Shown: positions 7,735 through 14,604, numbered from the stretch's first letter. The stretch: 20,545 bases of DNA from Rhizobacter sp. (GCA_025359585.1 JANYFX010000030.1:1-20545), one strand, 5' to 3'. Notes: generated from the letters alone by a model not told the origin. Translations and numbers: made by a program.

Positions 7735-7757
7735 CCGACAGCGGCGCAGGCTGAAAG

Positions 7758-7773
7758 GCCTGCCCTGGCAGGC
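7758..7773. repeat. Inverted repeat just before anmK
   Basis: GCCTGCC-CT-GGCAGGC is a perfect 7-base inverted repeat with a two-base centre, ending six bases before the anmK ATG. It occupies the position where a ribosome binding site would be expected. It could be an operator or an mRNA structure limiting initiation; neither is shown. Confidence 0.3.
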
Positions 7774-7779
7774 GCGTCG

Positions 7780-8904
7780 ATGACCGCGCTCTACATCGGC
7801 CTGATGTCTGGCACGTCGCTCGACGGCGCCGACGGTGTGCTGGTGGACTTTGCACCGCAAGGCGGTGGCGTGCTGAAGGTGTTGGCTCATCAGTACCGAC
7901 CCTTTTCCTCCGAACTCGCGGCCGAGCTGCTCGCGCTCAACACGCCCGGCAACAACGAATTGCACCGCGCGGCGCTGGCCGGCAACGCGCTGGCGCGTGT
8001 GTACGCCGAGGTGATCGAAGCGTTGCTCGAAGCGGGCGACGTGCCTCGCGAACAGGTGCTTGCCGTCGGCGCCCATGGGCAAACGGTGCGCCACCGTCCG
8101 CAAGAGTTCGACGGCACCGGCTACACCTTGCAGCTGGGCAGCCCGGCACTGCTCGCCGAGCTGTGCGGCATCGACGTGGTGGCCGATCTGCGCAGCCGCG
8201 ACGTGGCGGCCGGTGGGCAAGGCGCGCCGCTGGTCCCGGCATTTCACCGCGCGGTTTTCGGGGTCGACGGCGAAACCGTCGGCGTGCTCAACATCGGCGG
8301 CATCAGCAACCTGACTGCGCTGGACGCGAACGGCTCGACGACGGGGTTCGATTGCGGCCCGGGCAATGCACTGATGGACCATTGGTGCCAGGCCCATACG
8401 GGGCGGACCTTCGACAGCGGCGGCGCATGGGCTGCGTCCGGCTCGGTGATCGAGCCCCTGTTGCAGACCATGCTCGCCGACCCGTACTTTGCGATGCCAG
8501 TCCCCAAGAGCACAGGGCGCGACCGCTTTCACCCAAACTGGCTAAGCGCACATCTGCAAGGCTCGGCAACGCCGCCGAACCCGGCGGACGTGCAGGCCAC
8601 ACTCGCCGAGCTCACTGCCACCTGTTGTGCGAACGACGTGTTGCGATACGCGGCCGATGCGCGCGAGTTGCTGGTGTGCGGCGGCGGTGGCTTCAACCGG
8701 GACCTGATGCAGCGCCTCGCGGCGCGCTTGCCGAAGATCAAGGTGCTGCCGAGCGATCAGCGCGGTTTGCCGGCCACACAGGTCGAGGCCTGCGCTTTTG
8801 CCTGGCTGGCGCGGGCCTTCTGCGCGCGCGAATCCGCGAGCCTGAGCAGCGTCACCGGCGCCCGTGGCGCACGGGTTCTGGGTGCGCTGTACCCGGCACG
8901 CTGA
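7780..8904 (+). CDS. anmK: Anhydro-N-acetylmuramic acid kinase
   Basis: AnmK opens the 1,6-anhydro ring of anhydro-MurNAc and phosphorylates it to MurNAc-6-phosphate, a cytoplasmic step of peptidoglycan recycling. The 374-residue length is family-typical. Signatures are the N-terminal IGLMSGTSLDGAD (about 6-18), VGAHGQTVRH (97-105), NIGGISNLT (171-179), GFDCGPGNALMDHW (189-202, with Asp191 at the expected catalytic position) and VCGGGGFNRDLM near the C-terminus. It follows the M23 endopeptidase gene on the same strand, so a wall-cutting enzyme and a wall-salvage enzyme are paired. There is no recognisable Shine-Dalgarno sequence before the ATG; a short inverted repeat lies there instead. Confidence 0.96.
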   Translation: MTALYIGLMSGTSLDGADGVLVDFAPQGGGVLKVLAHQYRPFSSELAAELLALNTPGNNELHRAALAGNALARVYAEVIEALLEAGDVPREQVLAVGAHGQTVRHRPQEFDGTGYTLQLGSPALLAELCGIDVVADLRSRDVAAGGQGAPLVPAFHRAVFGVDGETVGVLNIGGISNLTALDANGSTTGFDCGPGNALMDHWCQAHTGRTFDSGGAWAASGSVIEPLLQTMLADPYFAMPVPKSTGRDRFHPNWLSAHLQGSATPPNPADVQATLAELTATCCANDVLRYAADARELLVCGGGGFNRDLMQRLAARLPKIKVLPSDQRGLPATQVEACAFAWLARAFCARESASLSSVTGARGARVLGALYPAR

Positions 8905-8923
8905 AGCTTTGTCGTCGCCCAGC

Positions 8924-8946
8924 AAAAAGCCGCCCGAAGGCGGCTT
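8924..8946 (-). terminator. Rho-independent terminator of erpA
   Basis: Read on the minus strand, AAGCCGCC-TTCG-GGCGGCTT forms an 8-base stem with a UUCG tetraloop, followed by a run of T, about 20 bases after the erpA stop. This is a textbook terminator for the minus-strand genes. On the plus strand it is preceded by A residues but followed only by a weak T-stretch, so it may also end anmK transcripts inefficiently. Confidence 0.88.
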
Positions 8947-8966
8947 GTGCGGCAAGAGCAGGACGC

Positions 8967-9350
8967 TCAGGCAGAGAAGCTCGAACCACAACCGCAGGTG
9001 GTGGTCGCGTTCGGGTTCTTGATCACGAACTGGGCCCCTTGCAGATCGTCTTTGTAGTCGATCTCGGCGCCGGCCAGGTACTGCAGGCTCATTGCGTCGA
9101 TCAGCAGCGTCACGCCGTTCTTGCTCATCTGCGTGTCGTCTTCGTTGACGATTTCGTCGAAGGTGAACCCGTACTGGAAACCGGAGCAGCCGCCGCCCTG
9201 CACGAAGACCCGCAGTTTCAGCTCGGGGTTGCCTTCTTCGTCGACCAGTTCCTTGACCTTGTTGGCCGCGCTGTCGGTGAAGACCAGCGGCACCGGCGGC
9301 TCATCGGACGGAATTTCTCGGGCTTGGATGTTTTCAGCAACTGCGCTCAT
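8967..9350 (-). CDS. erpA: Iron-sulfur cluster insertion protein ErpA
   Basis: ErpA is an A-type carrier that delivers Fe-S clusters to apo-enzymes such as IspG/IspH in the cytoplasm. The 127-residue protein has the three conserved cysteines: Cys55 in GGGCSGFQYGF, and Cys119 and Cys121 in the terminal CGCGSSFSA. The start is firm: AGGAG lies 8 bases before the ATG at 9350. It is the last gene of a minus-strand run after the DUF6776-type gene and bactofilin, 36 bases behind the bactofilin stop, and is followed by a strong terminator. A short hairpin (GCGGCA/TGCCGC, 9363-9377) sits directly before its ribosome binding site. Confidence 0.96.
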   Translation of the reverse strand: MSAVAENIQAREIPSDEPPVPLVFTDSAANKVKELVDEEGNPELKLRVFVQGGGCSGFQYGFTFDEIVNEDDTQMSKNGVTLLIDAMSLQYLAGAEIDYKDDLQGAQFVIKNPNATTTCGCGSSFSA

Positions 9351-9386
9351 GGTCTGGCTCCTGCGGCAAGCTGCCGCTGAGGCAGA

Positions 9387-9782
9387 TTATCCGGCATTTG
9401 AGGCGGCAAGTTTGATCGCCGGTCTTTCGTCGGCCTTCAGTGGCCTCAGTTCACCATCGATGGTGGCGCCCTGGTGCATTTCAAGGGCTTCGTAGCGCAC
9501 GTCACCCCAGACCCGCGCCTTGGGCTGCAATTCGAGCAGAACGCTCGAGAATACCGGGCCGGTGACCGTGCCACTGATGATCACATGGCCCGCTTGCACC
9601 TTGCCAGTGACGCAGGCGTTTTCGCTGATCACGAGGATGCTGTTTTCTTCGCTCGTGGCGATCACGTCGCCCCGCACTTCGCCGTCGATGCGCAAGCCAT
9701 CGGTGAACCGAAGTTCGCCAAGGATGACGGTGCCTTCACCGATCAGCGTGCGAATCGCAGGTTGCTTCTTTTTGCCGAACAT
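9387..9782 (-). CDS. Bactofilin (polymer-forming cytoskeletal protein)
   Basis: Bactofilins self-assemble into membrane-associated beta-helical filaments that position cell-wall or polarity proteins. This 131-residue protein has the classic layout: a short N-terminus starting MFGKKKQ, the core from about residue 13 (LIGEGTVILGELRFTDGLRIDGEVRGDV) with regularly spaced Gly and hydrophobic residues, the GKVQAGHVIISGTVTG turn repeat, and a short flexible tail from about residue 114. The start is supported by GGAGAG five bases upstream of the ATG at 9782. It lies 46 bases after the DUF6776-type gene in the same transcript and about 1.7 kb from an M23 murein endopeptidase. That enzyme class is a known functional partner of bactofilins in other bacteria. 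Confidence 0.93.
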   Translation of the reverse strand: MFGKKKQPAIRTLIGEGTVILGELRFTDGLRIDGEVRGDVIATSEENSILVISENACVTGKVQAGHVIISGTVTGPVFSSVLLELQPKARVWGDVRYEALEMHQGATIDGELRPLKADERPAIKLAASNAG

Positions 9783-9828
9783 GAGGACTCTCCAACGAGA
9801 CTGGCCCCACGGGTGTTCGCGGGCGCTT

Positions 9829-10539
9829 TCATAACTTCACCATCAGCGTGGCTTTCAAGCCGCCACGCAGGTCCATCACCTTGACCGTGGCACTTTTTAC
9901 CATGGCCAGCGGCGCGTGCTCGATTGCGCCCTCGATCCTCACGTACTGTTTCAGCTGTAGCGCTTGCGGACCGGCGGGCTGTGACAGAGACCACGGTTTG
10001 CCGTCGAGCGTGCCGGCCAGCGTGATCTCGTAACGCCCGTTGAATTCGGGTGTGGCCTTGCCGGCCTGCATCACCAGCATCTGATACCGGACCCGGCCGG
10101 CAGCCTGTTGTTCGACCTGCAGGCCGCGAATCATCAGACCTTCGCTCGCACCCGCCGGCAACAGGCGCTCGAAGAAACCGAGGTCGCCGCGCAGCGAGAG
10201 GTTCTCCGACTCGACCGCCTTGAGTTGCTGCGCGAGCTTGTCCTGAACCGTCTTTTCGGTCGTGAGCAGGCTCTGCGCCGTGTTCGCAATCGACACCGTC
10301 CCTTCGCGCTCGCTGCGCAACTGGGCCACCTCGACCCGGAGCTTTTGAAGTTCTTCTTTCGAACCGCGATCGAGGCCCGCAATGTCCTTGCCGAATTCGA
10401 AAGCCCAGAGTGCGAGTGCCGCCGAAAAGCCGAACATCAACGCGACCAGCGCCCAGCGCAAGGGCCAGGGCAAGTGACTGCGAACGATCATGCGCGGCGC
10501 ACTGATCGACAAGCGGCGCCGCAGCAGCTTCCAGCGCAT
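9829..10539 (-). CDS. DUF6776-type membrane protein with coiled coil
   Basis: This 236-residue protein of unknown function resembles the family I recall as DUF6776, found beside bactofilin genes in betaproteobacteria. It has a basic N-terminus (KLLRRRL), one membrane helix at about 29-48, a heptad-rich coiled coil at about 58-122, and a C-terminal beta-rich domain (about 135-236) predicted to be periplasmic. This bitopic layout recalls PilN/GspL-like or divisome scaffold proteins, but no specific similarity is claimed. The start was set at the ATG at 10539, which follows AGAGG. A GTG at 10563 is in frame but lies only a few bases after the predicted transcript start. It is the first gene of the DUF6776-bactofilin-erpA run. 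Confidence 0.82.
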   Translation of the reverse strand: MRWKLLRRRLSISAPRMIVRSHLPWPLRWALVALMFGFSAALALWAFEFGKDIAGLDRGSKEELQKLRVEVAQLRSEREGTVSIANTAQSLLTTEKTVQDKLAQQLKAVESENLSLRGDLGFFERLLPAGASEGLMIRGLQVEQQAAGRVRYQMLVMQAGKATPEFNGRYEITLAGTLDGKPWSLSQPAGPQALQLKQYVRIEGAIEHAPLAMVKSATVKVMDLRGGLKATLMVKL

Positions 10540-10574
10540 TCGGTCGGCCCTCTTCAGGTTCACAAGGAGCGCGG

Positions 10575-10580
10575 ATTGTA
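10575..10580 (-). promoter_or_regulatory. Possible -10 element for the DUF6776-bactofilin-erpA run
   Basis: The minus-strand hexamer TACAAT (one mismatch to TATAAT) lies 35 bases before the DUF6776-type ATG and downstream of the rpsI terminator, where a new promoter is expected. No good -35 was found. An imperfect inverted repeat (TTGTA..GCGCC / GGCGC-TACAA, 10576-10609) overlaps it and may be regulatory. Confidence 0.35.
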
Positions 10581-10614
10581 GAAGCGCCCTGGACGCGCAG
10601 GCGCTACAAACGGA

Positions 10615-10636
10615 AAGGCCGCCCGGAGGCGGCCTT
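10615..10636 (-). terminator. Probable terminator of rplM-rpsI
   Basis: A 9-base stem AAGGCCGCC/GGCGGCCTT with a 4-base loop lies 23 bases downstream of the rpsI stop on the minus strand. The T-run after it is only three bases. It separates the ribosomal operon from the DUF6776-bactofilin-erpA genes; some readthrough is possible. Confidence 0.75.
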
Positions 10637-10659
10637 CTTGCAGCGAAACACGCAGAAGA

Positions 10660-11052
10660 TCAGCGCTTGCTGAACTGCTTCCTGCGGCGAGCGCCGTGCA
10701 GACCGACCTTCTTGCGTTCGACTTCGCGCGCGTCACGCGTCACGAAACCGGCGTGCTTGAGCGGCGGCTTGAGGGTTTCGTCGTAGTCGATCAGGGCGCG
10801 GGTGATGCCGTGGCGCACCGCGCCGGCCTGGCCCGATTCACCACCACCACGCACGTTGACCTTCACGTCGAACGCAGCGTCGTTTGCGGTCAGCACCAGC
10901 GGCTGGCGAACCACCATGATGGACGTCTGACGACCAAAATACTCGTCGACGGTCTTGCCGTTGACGATGATCTGGCCGGTGCCCTTCTTGATGAAAACGC
11001 GTGCCACCGACGATTTGCGGCGGCCGGTCCCGTAGTTCCAAATTCCGATCAT
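10660..11052 (-). CDS. rpsI: 30S ribosomal protein S9
   Basis: S9 is a small-subunit protein whose C-terminal tail reaches the P-site tRNA. The 130-residue product has the family pattern: YGTGRRKSSVARVFI near the start, VRGGGESGQAGA in the middle, and the universally conserved basic end RRRKQFSKR with the terminal SKR. It begins 9 bases after the rplM stop with an AAGGAG ribosome binding site, the standard bacterial rplM-rpsI operon. A terminator hairpin follows. Confidence 0.98.
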   Translation of the reverse strand: MIGIWNYGTGRRKSSVARVFIKKGTGQIIVNGKTVDEYFGRQTSIMVVRQPLVLTANDAAFDVKVNVRGGGESGQAGAVRHGITRALIDYDETLKPPLKHAGFVTRDAREVERKKVGLHGARRRKQFSKR

Positions 11053-11061
11053 GGCCGCTCC

Positions 11062-11490
11062 TTAGATTTCAAGAACTTTGGGTTGCTGCGCAGTGTGCGG
11101 ATGCGTGGCACCGGCGTACACCTTGAGCTTCTTGACCATCGCATAACCCAGGGGGCCCTTCGGGAGCATGCCTTTGACGGCCTTCTCTAGAGCGCGGGTC
11201 GGGTGCTTGGCCTGCATGTCCTTGAACTTGGTGGCGTGAATGCCGCCCGGGTAACCCGAGTGGCGGTAGTACACCTTGTCGTTGGCTTTGTTGCCGGTGA
11301 CGCGAATCTTCTCGGCATTGACGATGACGATGAAGTCACCGGTGTCGACGTGAGGCGTGTAGATGGCTTTGTGTTTGCCGCGCAAGCGGAGGGCGACTTC
11401 ACTGGCCACCCTTCCGAGAACCTTATCGGTCGCGTCAATCACAAACCAGTCATGCGTCACTTCGGCCGGCTTGGCACTGAAGGTTTTCAT
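11062..11490 (-). CDS. rplM: 50S ribosomal protein L13
   Basis: L13 is an early-assembly protein of the large subunit that binds 23S rRNA. The 142-residue length is standard. Family landmarks are the opening MKTFSAKP, WFVIDATDKVLGRVAS (about 16-31), LRGKHKAIYTPHVDTGDFIVIVNA, YYRHSGYPGG, and VKGMLPKGPLG in the C-terminal half. The ATG at 11490 matches the family start, although an open frame runs 11 codons further upstream. No strong ribosome binding site precedes it. The predicted mRNA leader is about 160 bases, long for a ribosomal gene, and it contains hairpins that could support autoregulation. Confidence 0.98.
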   Translation of the reverse strand: MKTFSAKPAEVTHDWFVIDATDKVLGRVASEVALRLRGKHKAIYTPHVDTGDFIVIVNAEKIRVTGNKANDKVYYRHSGYPGGIHATKFKDMQAKHPTRALEKAVKGMLPKGPLGYAMVKKLKVYAGATHPHTAQQPKVLEI

Positions 11491-11549
11491 GGGAGTCGGT
11501 CTGAGTTGGTTTTTCAGCCCCACAGCTCATCGCTGGGTTGATTCACCAA

Positions 11550-11690
11550 GCTCGGTTCTGCTTCTTTTGAATGGCAGACTCTCGCTCGGTTCGAAGCAAA
11601 GGGCTCTGTGCCATTTCACTTCGCTTTCCCAGGGGCAAACTTTGGGAAAGCCTTTGAGTATACCAAAGCTCGGCGACCCAGGCTCGGTTC
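11550..11690. repeat. Three direct copies of GCTCGGTTC in the rplM upstream region
   Basis: The nonamer GCTCGGTTC occurs at 11550-11558, 11584-11592 and 11682-11690, all in the same orientation. A partial copy (GCTCGG) lies near 11668. The first two fall in the rplM leader and the third is upstream of the -10 element. The function is unknown; protein binding sites are one possibility. The rest of 11491-11766 holds no gene. Confidence 0.4.
11623..11665 (-). promoter_or_regulatory. Extended -10 promoter of rplM-rpsI with inverted repeat at the transcript start
   Basis: On the minus strand TGG-TATACT (11665-11657) matches an extended -10 element, and no good -35 is present. The transcript should start near 11650. 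Exactly there begins a perfect 9-base inverted repeat, GCTTTCCCA/TGGGAAAGC (11651-11643 and 11631-11623) around an 11-base centre. It may be a 5' mRNA hairpin or a DNA operator over the start site. Confidence 0.5.
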
Positions 11691-11737
11691 CCTGACAGCC
11701 CTCTTGGCATGCGCACCTAACCCGTTCACGTAGACTG

Positions 11738-11761
11738 GGGTTAACCCTAGACGAAAGGTCT
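11738..11761 (+). promoter_or_regulatory. Palindrome and small hairpin before the GNAT gene
   Basis: A perfect 10-base palindrome GGGTTAACCC (11738-11747) is followed by AGAC-GAAAG-GTCT (11749-11761), a 4-base stem that encloses the AAAGG ribosome binding site of the gene starting at 11767. This could be an operator plus a weak RBS-masking hairpin. Confidence 0.35.
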
Positions 11762-11766
11762 CAGCA

Positions 11767-12495
11767 ATGAGCATTCCAGTCGACACCGTCATGCAAACAA
11801 CTCAAACGCCATCACCGACACCTGCCGCGCAGACACTTGACGGACGCCCGTCCGCAAGCTGGTCCTGGGTGCCCATCCGGTCGCTGGGGCCGAGACATCG
11901 CGAGCGCATCACGGCGCATTTGATTTCTCTTGACGTGAGTGATCGCTATCTCAGATTTGGCTACCCAGCGACCGATGCGCAGATGTCGAAGTACGTCGAC
12001 ATGCTCGACTTCGAACAAGACGAAGTTTTCGGCATCTTCAACCGCCGCCTCGAGCTGATCGCCATGGCGCACCTCGCGCATGCGGCAGTGGCGCCAATCG
12101 AAGGCCGCCCGGCGATGTCGGAGTTCGGCGTTTCCGTGCTGCCACAAGTGCGCGCCCGAGGCTTCGGTCGCCGCCTGTTCGAACATGCGATGCTGCACGC
12201 GCGCAATCGCGGAGTCGAGATGCTGTTCATTCATGCCTTGAGCGAAAACGTGGCGATGTTGAAGATCGCCCGCCGCGCCGGCGCCACGGTTGAACGCGAC
12301 GGCTCGGAGTCGGATGCGTGGCTCAAGCTGCCGCCCGACAGCTTTGCCTCGCATGTCGGCGAGATGGTCGAACAGCGGGCCGCGGAACTCGACTATCACC
12401 TGAAGCTGCGCGCGCATCAGGTCGGTGAAATCCTGGGCGTGCTGTCCGAAGTGAAGACTTCCATGGGCAAGGCAGCACATATCGCGGAAGAGTGA
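11767..12495 (+). CDS. GNAT-family N-acetyltransferase
   Basis: This 242-residue cytoplasmic acetyltransferase transfers acetyl from acetyl-CoA to an unknown amine. The GNAT fold spans about residues 34-190. The acetyl-CoA pyrophosphate loop is QVRARGFGRRLFEHA at about 127-141 (Q/R-x-x-G-x-G/A pattern), preceded by the strand EFGVSVLP and followed by ALSENVAMLKIARRAG (158-172), which is typical of motif B. The first ~30 residues are low in structure (Thr/Pro-rich), and an extra helical C-terminal segment (about 195-242) goes beyond the usual domain. The start has an AAAGG element about nine bases upstream. The stop overlaps a possible GTG for the next gene (GTGA), but I favour a later start there. 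Confidence 0.88.
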   Translation: MSIPVDTVMQTTQTPSPTPAAQTLDGRPSASWSWVPIRSLGPRHRERITAHLISLDVSDRYLRFGYPATDAQMSKYVDMLDFEQDEVFGIFNRRLELIAMAHLAHAAVAPIEGRPAMSEFGVSVLPQVRARGFGRRLFEHAMLHARNRGVEMLFIHALSENVAMLKIARRAGATVERDGSESDAWLKLPPDSFASHVGEMVEQRAAELDYHLKLRAHQVGEILGVLSEVKTSMGKAAHIAEE

Positions 12496-12647
12496 CAACA
12501 ACGACACACGGCGGTCACGCACCTGTGGTTCTGGCACCCATGTTGGGGATCGGAAACCCAGCTTTCAGGAGCGGACATCCGCTACAGTTTGTGTTCGGGC
12601 CCGTCTTTCAGACACTGCCCACGGCTTCACGAACCGCGCTGTTCAAC

Positions 12648-13487
12648 ATGCAAACCTCCTCGTGGCTCGCCGCGTTGACCGCTCTGATGGTGCTCGGACT
12701 CGCGCTCGCAGCGTGGTTGTTCAAGTCGCGCCAACCCAAGGCAAGGCCGGCTCTGCCAACCGAGTGGGCCCTGACTGCGCGCCCGGTTTTTTCGACCGAA
12801 GAGCGGCGCGCCTACCGGCTGCTGCGTGAAGCCCTGCCGCATCACATCGTTCTTTCGAAGCTGCCACTGGTGCGTTTTTGTCAGCCCAACGATCCGAACG
12901 AAGTTCGCTACTGGTTCGACCTCCTGGGCACCAGCCATGTCGCGTTTGCCATCTGCAGTGCCAATGGCCGCGTTCTGGCTGCCATTGATCTCGACACCGA
13001 CCGTGTCACGTCGAGGCGCCTGATGCAGATCAAGCAGTCCGTGCTCGGCGCGTGCCGCGTACGCTACCTGCACTGCTCGGTCGACAACCTGCCAACGGTC
13101 GCTGAACTCCAGCTTCTGGTCCCCAGTGTCGGTGCGCCATCGCGGGCGCCGCAGCCGGTGTCGCCGGCGGCCGTCAACCTGCACCAAGCGCGCGATTCGC
13201 TGGCCAACACCGTGGCCACGCGGCGAGCGGAACGCAGTTCGCTCTGGCACGACTCGACACTGTTCCAGGACTCTTTCTTCGCCCCCGACAGCCAGCGCGA
13301 CTCGATGGGCAGCAGCGAGTTCTCGCCGCTCTCCGGCCCCGAGCTTTCCAGCCCGGCGCCCGTCGAACGCCCGCGCTCGAACGGCCTGGGCGGCCCAGGC
13401 GCACCGGTTCGCTCTTCGATGGACGACGACGCCATTGGCGGCACGGTCGTCGATGTGCTTCGTTTCTCCGCGACCAGCCGCCATTGA
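12648..13487 (+). CDS. Membrane-anchored DUF2726 domain protein
   Basis: This 279-residue protein has an N-terminal membrane helix (about 6-25), a DUF2726 domain (about 48-158) and a long Ser/Pro-rich, probably disordered C-terminus. The domain opens with FSTEERRAYRLLREALP and contains FCQPNDPNEVRYWFDLL, VAFAICSANGRVLAAIDLD and a closing region with RVRYLHCS. DUF2726 is thought to have a restriction-endonuclease-like fold, and AAIDLD would lie at the position of a PD-(D/E)XK core strand. The cysteine-rich zinc-finger version is not seen here. The biochemical role is unknown. I start at the ATG at 12648 because the preceding open stretch (from GTG 12492) looks noncoding in composition; the alternative adds 52 residues. 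Confidence 0.75.
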   Translation: MQTSSWLAALTALMVLGLALAAWLFKSRQPKARPALPTEWALTARPVFSTEERRAYRLLREALPHHIVLSKLPLVRFCQPNDPNEVRYWFDLLGTSHVAFAICSANGRVLAAIDLDTDRVTSRRLMQIKQSVLGACRVRYLHCSVDNLPTVAELQLLVPSVGAPSRAPQPVSPAAVNLHQARDSLANTVATRRAERSSLWHDSTLFQDSFFAPDSQRDSMGSSEFSPLSGPELSSPAPVERPRSNGLGGPGAPVRSSMDDDAIGGTVVDVLRFSATSRH

Positions 13488-13523
13488 CCGTTGCGCGAAG
13501 GTCCGGCGCGTAGGATGCGCGCC

Positions 13524-14588
13524 ATGACTTCTCACGAACCCGCACGCGCTTCGCTCGACGCGCCCTACGCGGATCTGCACCCCGACACCGTTCTCGATGC
13601 GCTCGACGCAGTCGGCCTGCGCGGCGACGGCAGGCTGATCCAGCTCAACTCCTACGAGAACCGCGTCTTCCAGGTTTTTCTGGAAGACGGCCGCGTCATC
13701 GTCGCCAAGTTCTACCGCCCGGGCCGCTGGAGCGATGAGCAGATCCTGGAAGAACATGCGTTCGCGGCCGAGTTGGCCGCAAACGAAATCCCGGTCGCCG
13801 CAGCGTGGGCGCTCGAGCTCGAAAGCGGGCCCAGTCGATTGACCGACATCACGCTCAAAGGCCCGACGCTGGCGCAGTTCGGCACCGAGCTCGGCAGCTA
13901 TCGCTTCAGCGTCACGCAGCGCCTGGCCGGGCGCGCGCCCGAGCTCGAAGACGCCGGCACGCTGGAGTGGATCGGCCGTTTCATCGGCCGCATTCACGCG
14001 ATCGGCGCGGTCAAGCCCTTCGAGTTTCGCCAGACGCTGAACCCACAAACCTTCGGTGCCGACAACCGCGACTGGCTGCTCGCGCACGACATCATCCCAC
14101 CCGACGCACTGCCCGCCTGGCGGCAAACCGTCGATGCGGCGCTCACCGCTGTGCAGGCCGCGTTCGACAGCAACGGCCCGCCGCGCACGCTCAGGCTGCA
14201 CGGCGATTGCCACCTCGGCAACGTGCTGTGGGCCGCCGACGGCCCACACTTCGTCGACCTCGACGACGCGGTCATGGGCCCGGCCACACAAGACCTTTGG
14301 ATGCTGCTTTCCGGCGACCGCGCAGCGATGACGCGCCAGCTCACGGCCGTGCTCGAAGGCTACGAAAGTTTCATGGACTTCGACTGGCGCGAGCTGCGCC
14401 TTGTCGAGCCGCTGCGCACCTTGCGCACCGTTCACCACAGTGCATGGATCGCGCGTCGCTGGAACGACCCGGCGTTCCCCGTCGCGTTTCCGTGGTTCGC
14501 GAGCCCCTCCTACTGGGCCGAGCAGACCACACGATTGCGCGAACAGATCGAAGCGATGGCACAGCCGCCCTTGGGCGGCATGTCATGA
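13524..14588 (+). CDS. srkA: SrkA/YihE-type stress response Ser/Thr kinase
   Basis: This 354-residue cytoplasmic protein kinase is of the choline-kinase-like fold. E. coli SrkA (YihE/RdoA) counteracts stress-induced death, including MazEF-linked killing. Visible elements are SYENRVFQVFLEDG (about 43-56, nucleotide loop), VAKFYRPGRWS with Lys62, the conserved EEHAFAAEL helix, the catalytic loop LHGDCHLGNVLW (225-236, Asp228 and Asn233) and the metal-binding VDLDDAVMGP (244-253). All catalytic residues are present. The ATG at 13524 has an AGGA element 8 bases upstream; upstream starts at 13515 (ATG) and 13491 (TTG) are less likely. It is convergent with htpG, another stress gene, with a 16-base gap and a shared inverted repeat. 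Confidence 0.92.
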   Translation: MTSHEPARASLDAPYADLHPDTVLDALDAVGLRGDGRLIQLNSYENRVFQVFLEDGRVIVAKFYRPGRWSDEQILEEHAFAAELAANEIPVAAAWALELESGPSRLTDITLKGPTLAQFGTELGSYRFSVTQRLAGRAPELEDAGTLEWIGRFIGRIHAIGAVKPFEFRQTLNPQTFGADNRDWLLAHDIIPPDALPAWRQTVDAALTAVQAAFDSNGPPRTLRLHGDCHLGNVLWAADGPHFVDLDDAVMGPATQDLWMLLSGDRAAMTRQLTAVLEGYESFMDFDWRELRLVEPLRTLRTVHHSAWIARRWNDPAFPVAFPWFASPSYWAEQTTRLREQIEAMAQPPLGGMS

Positions 14589-14599
14589 CGCCCAAGGGC
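14567..14599. terminator. Inverted repeat at the srkA/htpG convergent ends
   Basis: Perfect 11-base arms GCCCTTGGGCG (14567-14577) and CGCCCAAGGGC (14589-14599) flank an 11-base loop containing the srkA stop codon. The position between convergent genes suggests a bidirectional terminator. No T-tract is present on either side. The left arm can also form a competing local hairpin, GCCGCC-CTTG-GGCGGC (14564-14579). Confidence 0.5.
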
Positions 14600-14604
14600 C
14601 CGCT

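Noticed and set aside
11580..11600. GGTTCGAA resembling a tRNA T-loop
   Set aside because: The flanking bases do not form a T-stem, and no acceptor or anticodon arm can be folded around it.
12492..12647. 52-residue N-terminal extension of the DUF2726 protein from a GTG overlapping the GNAT stop
   Set aside because: The extension has no ribosome binding site and reads like noncoding sequence, and the ATG at 12648 directly precedes a membrane helix. The GTGA overlap keeps it possible.
12627..14438. 603-codon open frame on the minus strand across the DUF2726 and srkA genes
   Set aside because: It spans two recognisable plus-strand genes and their gap and encodes no recognisable domain; it is a GC-driven shadow.
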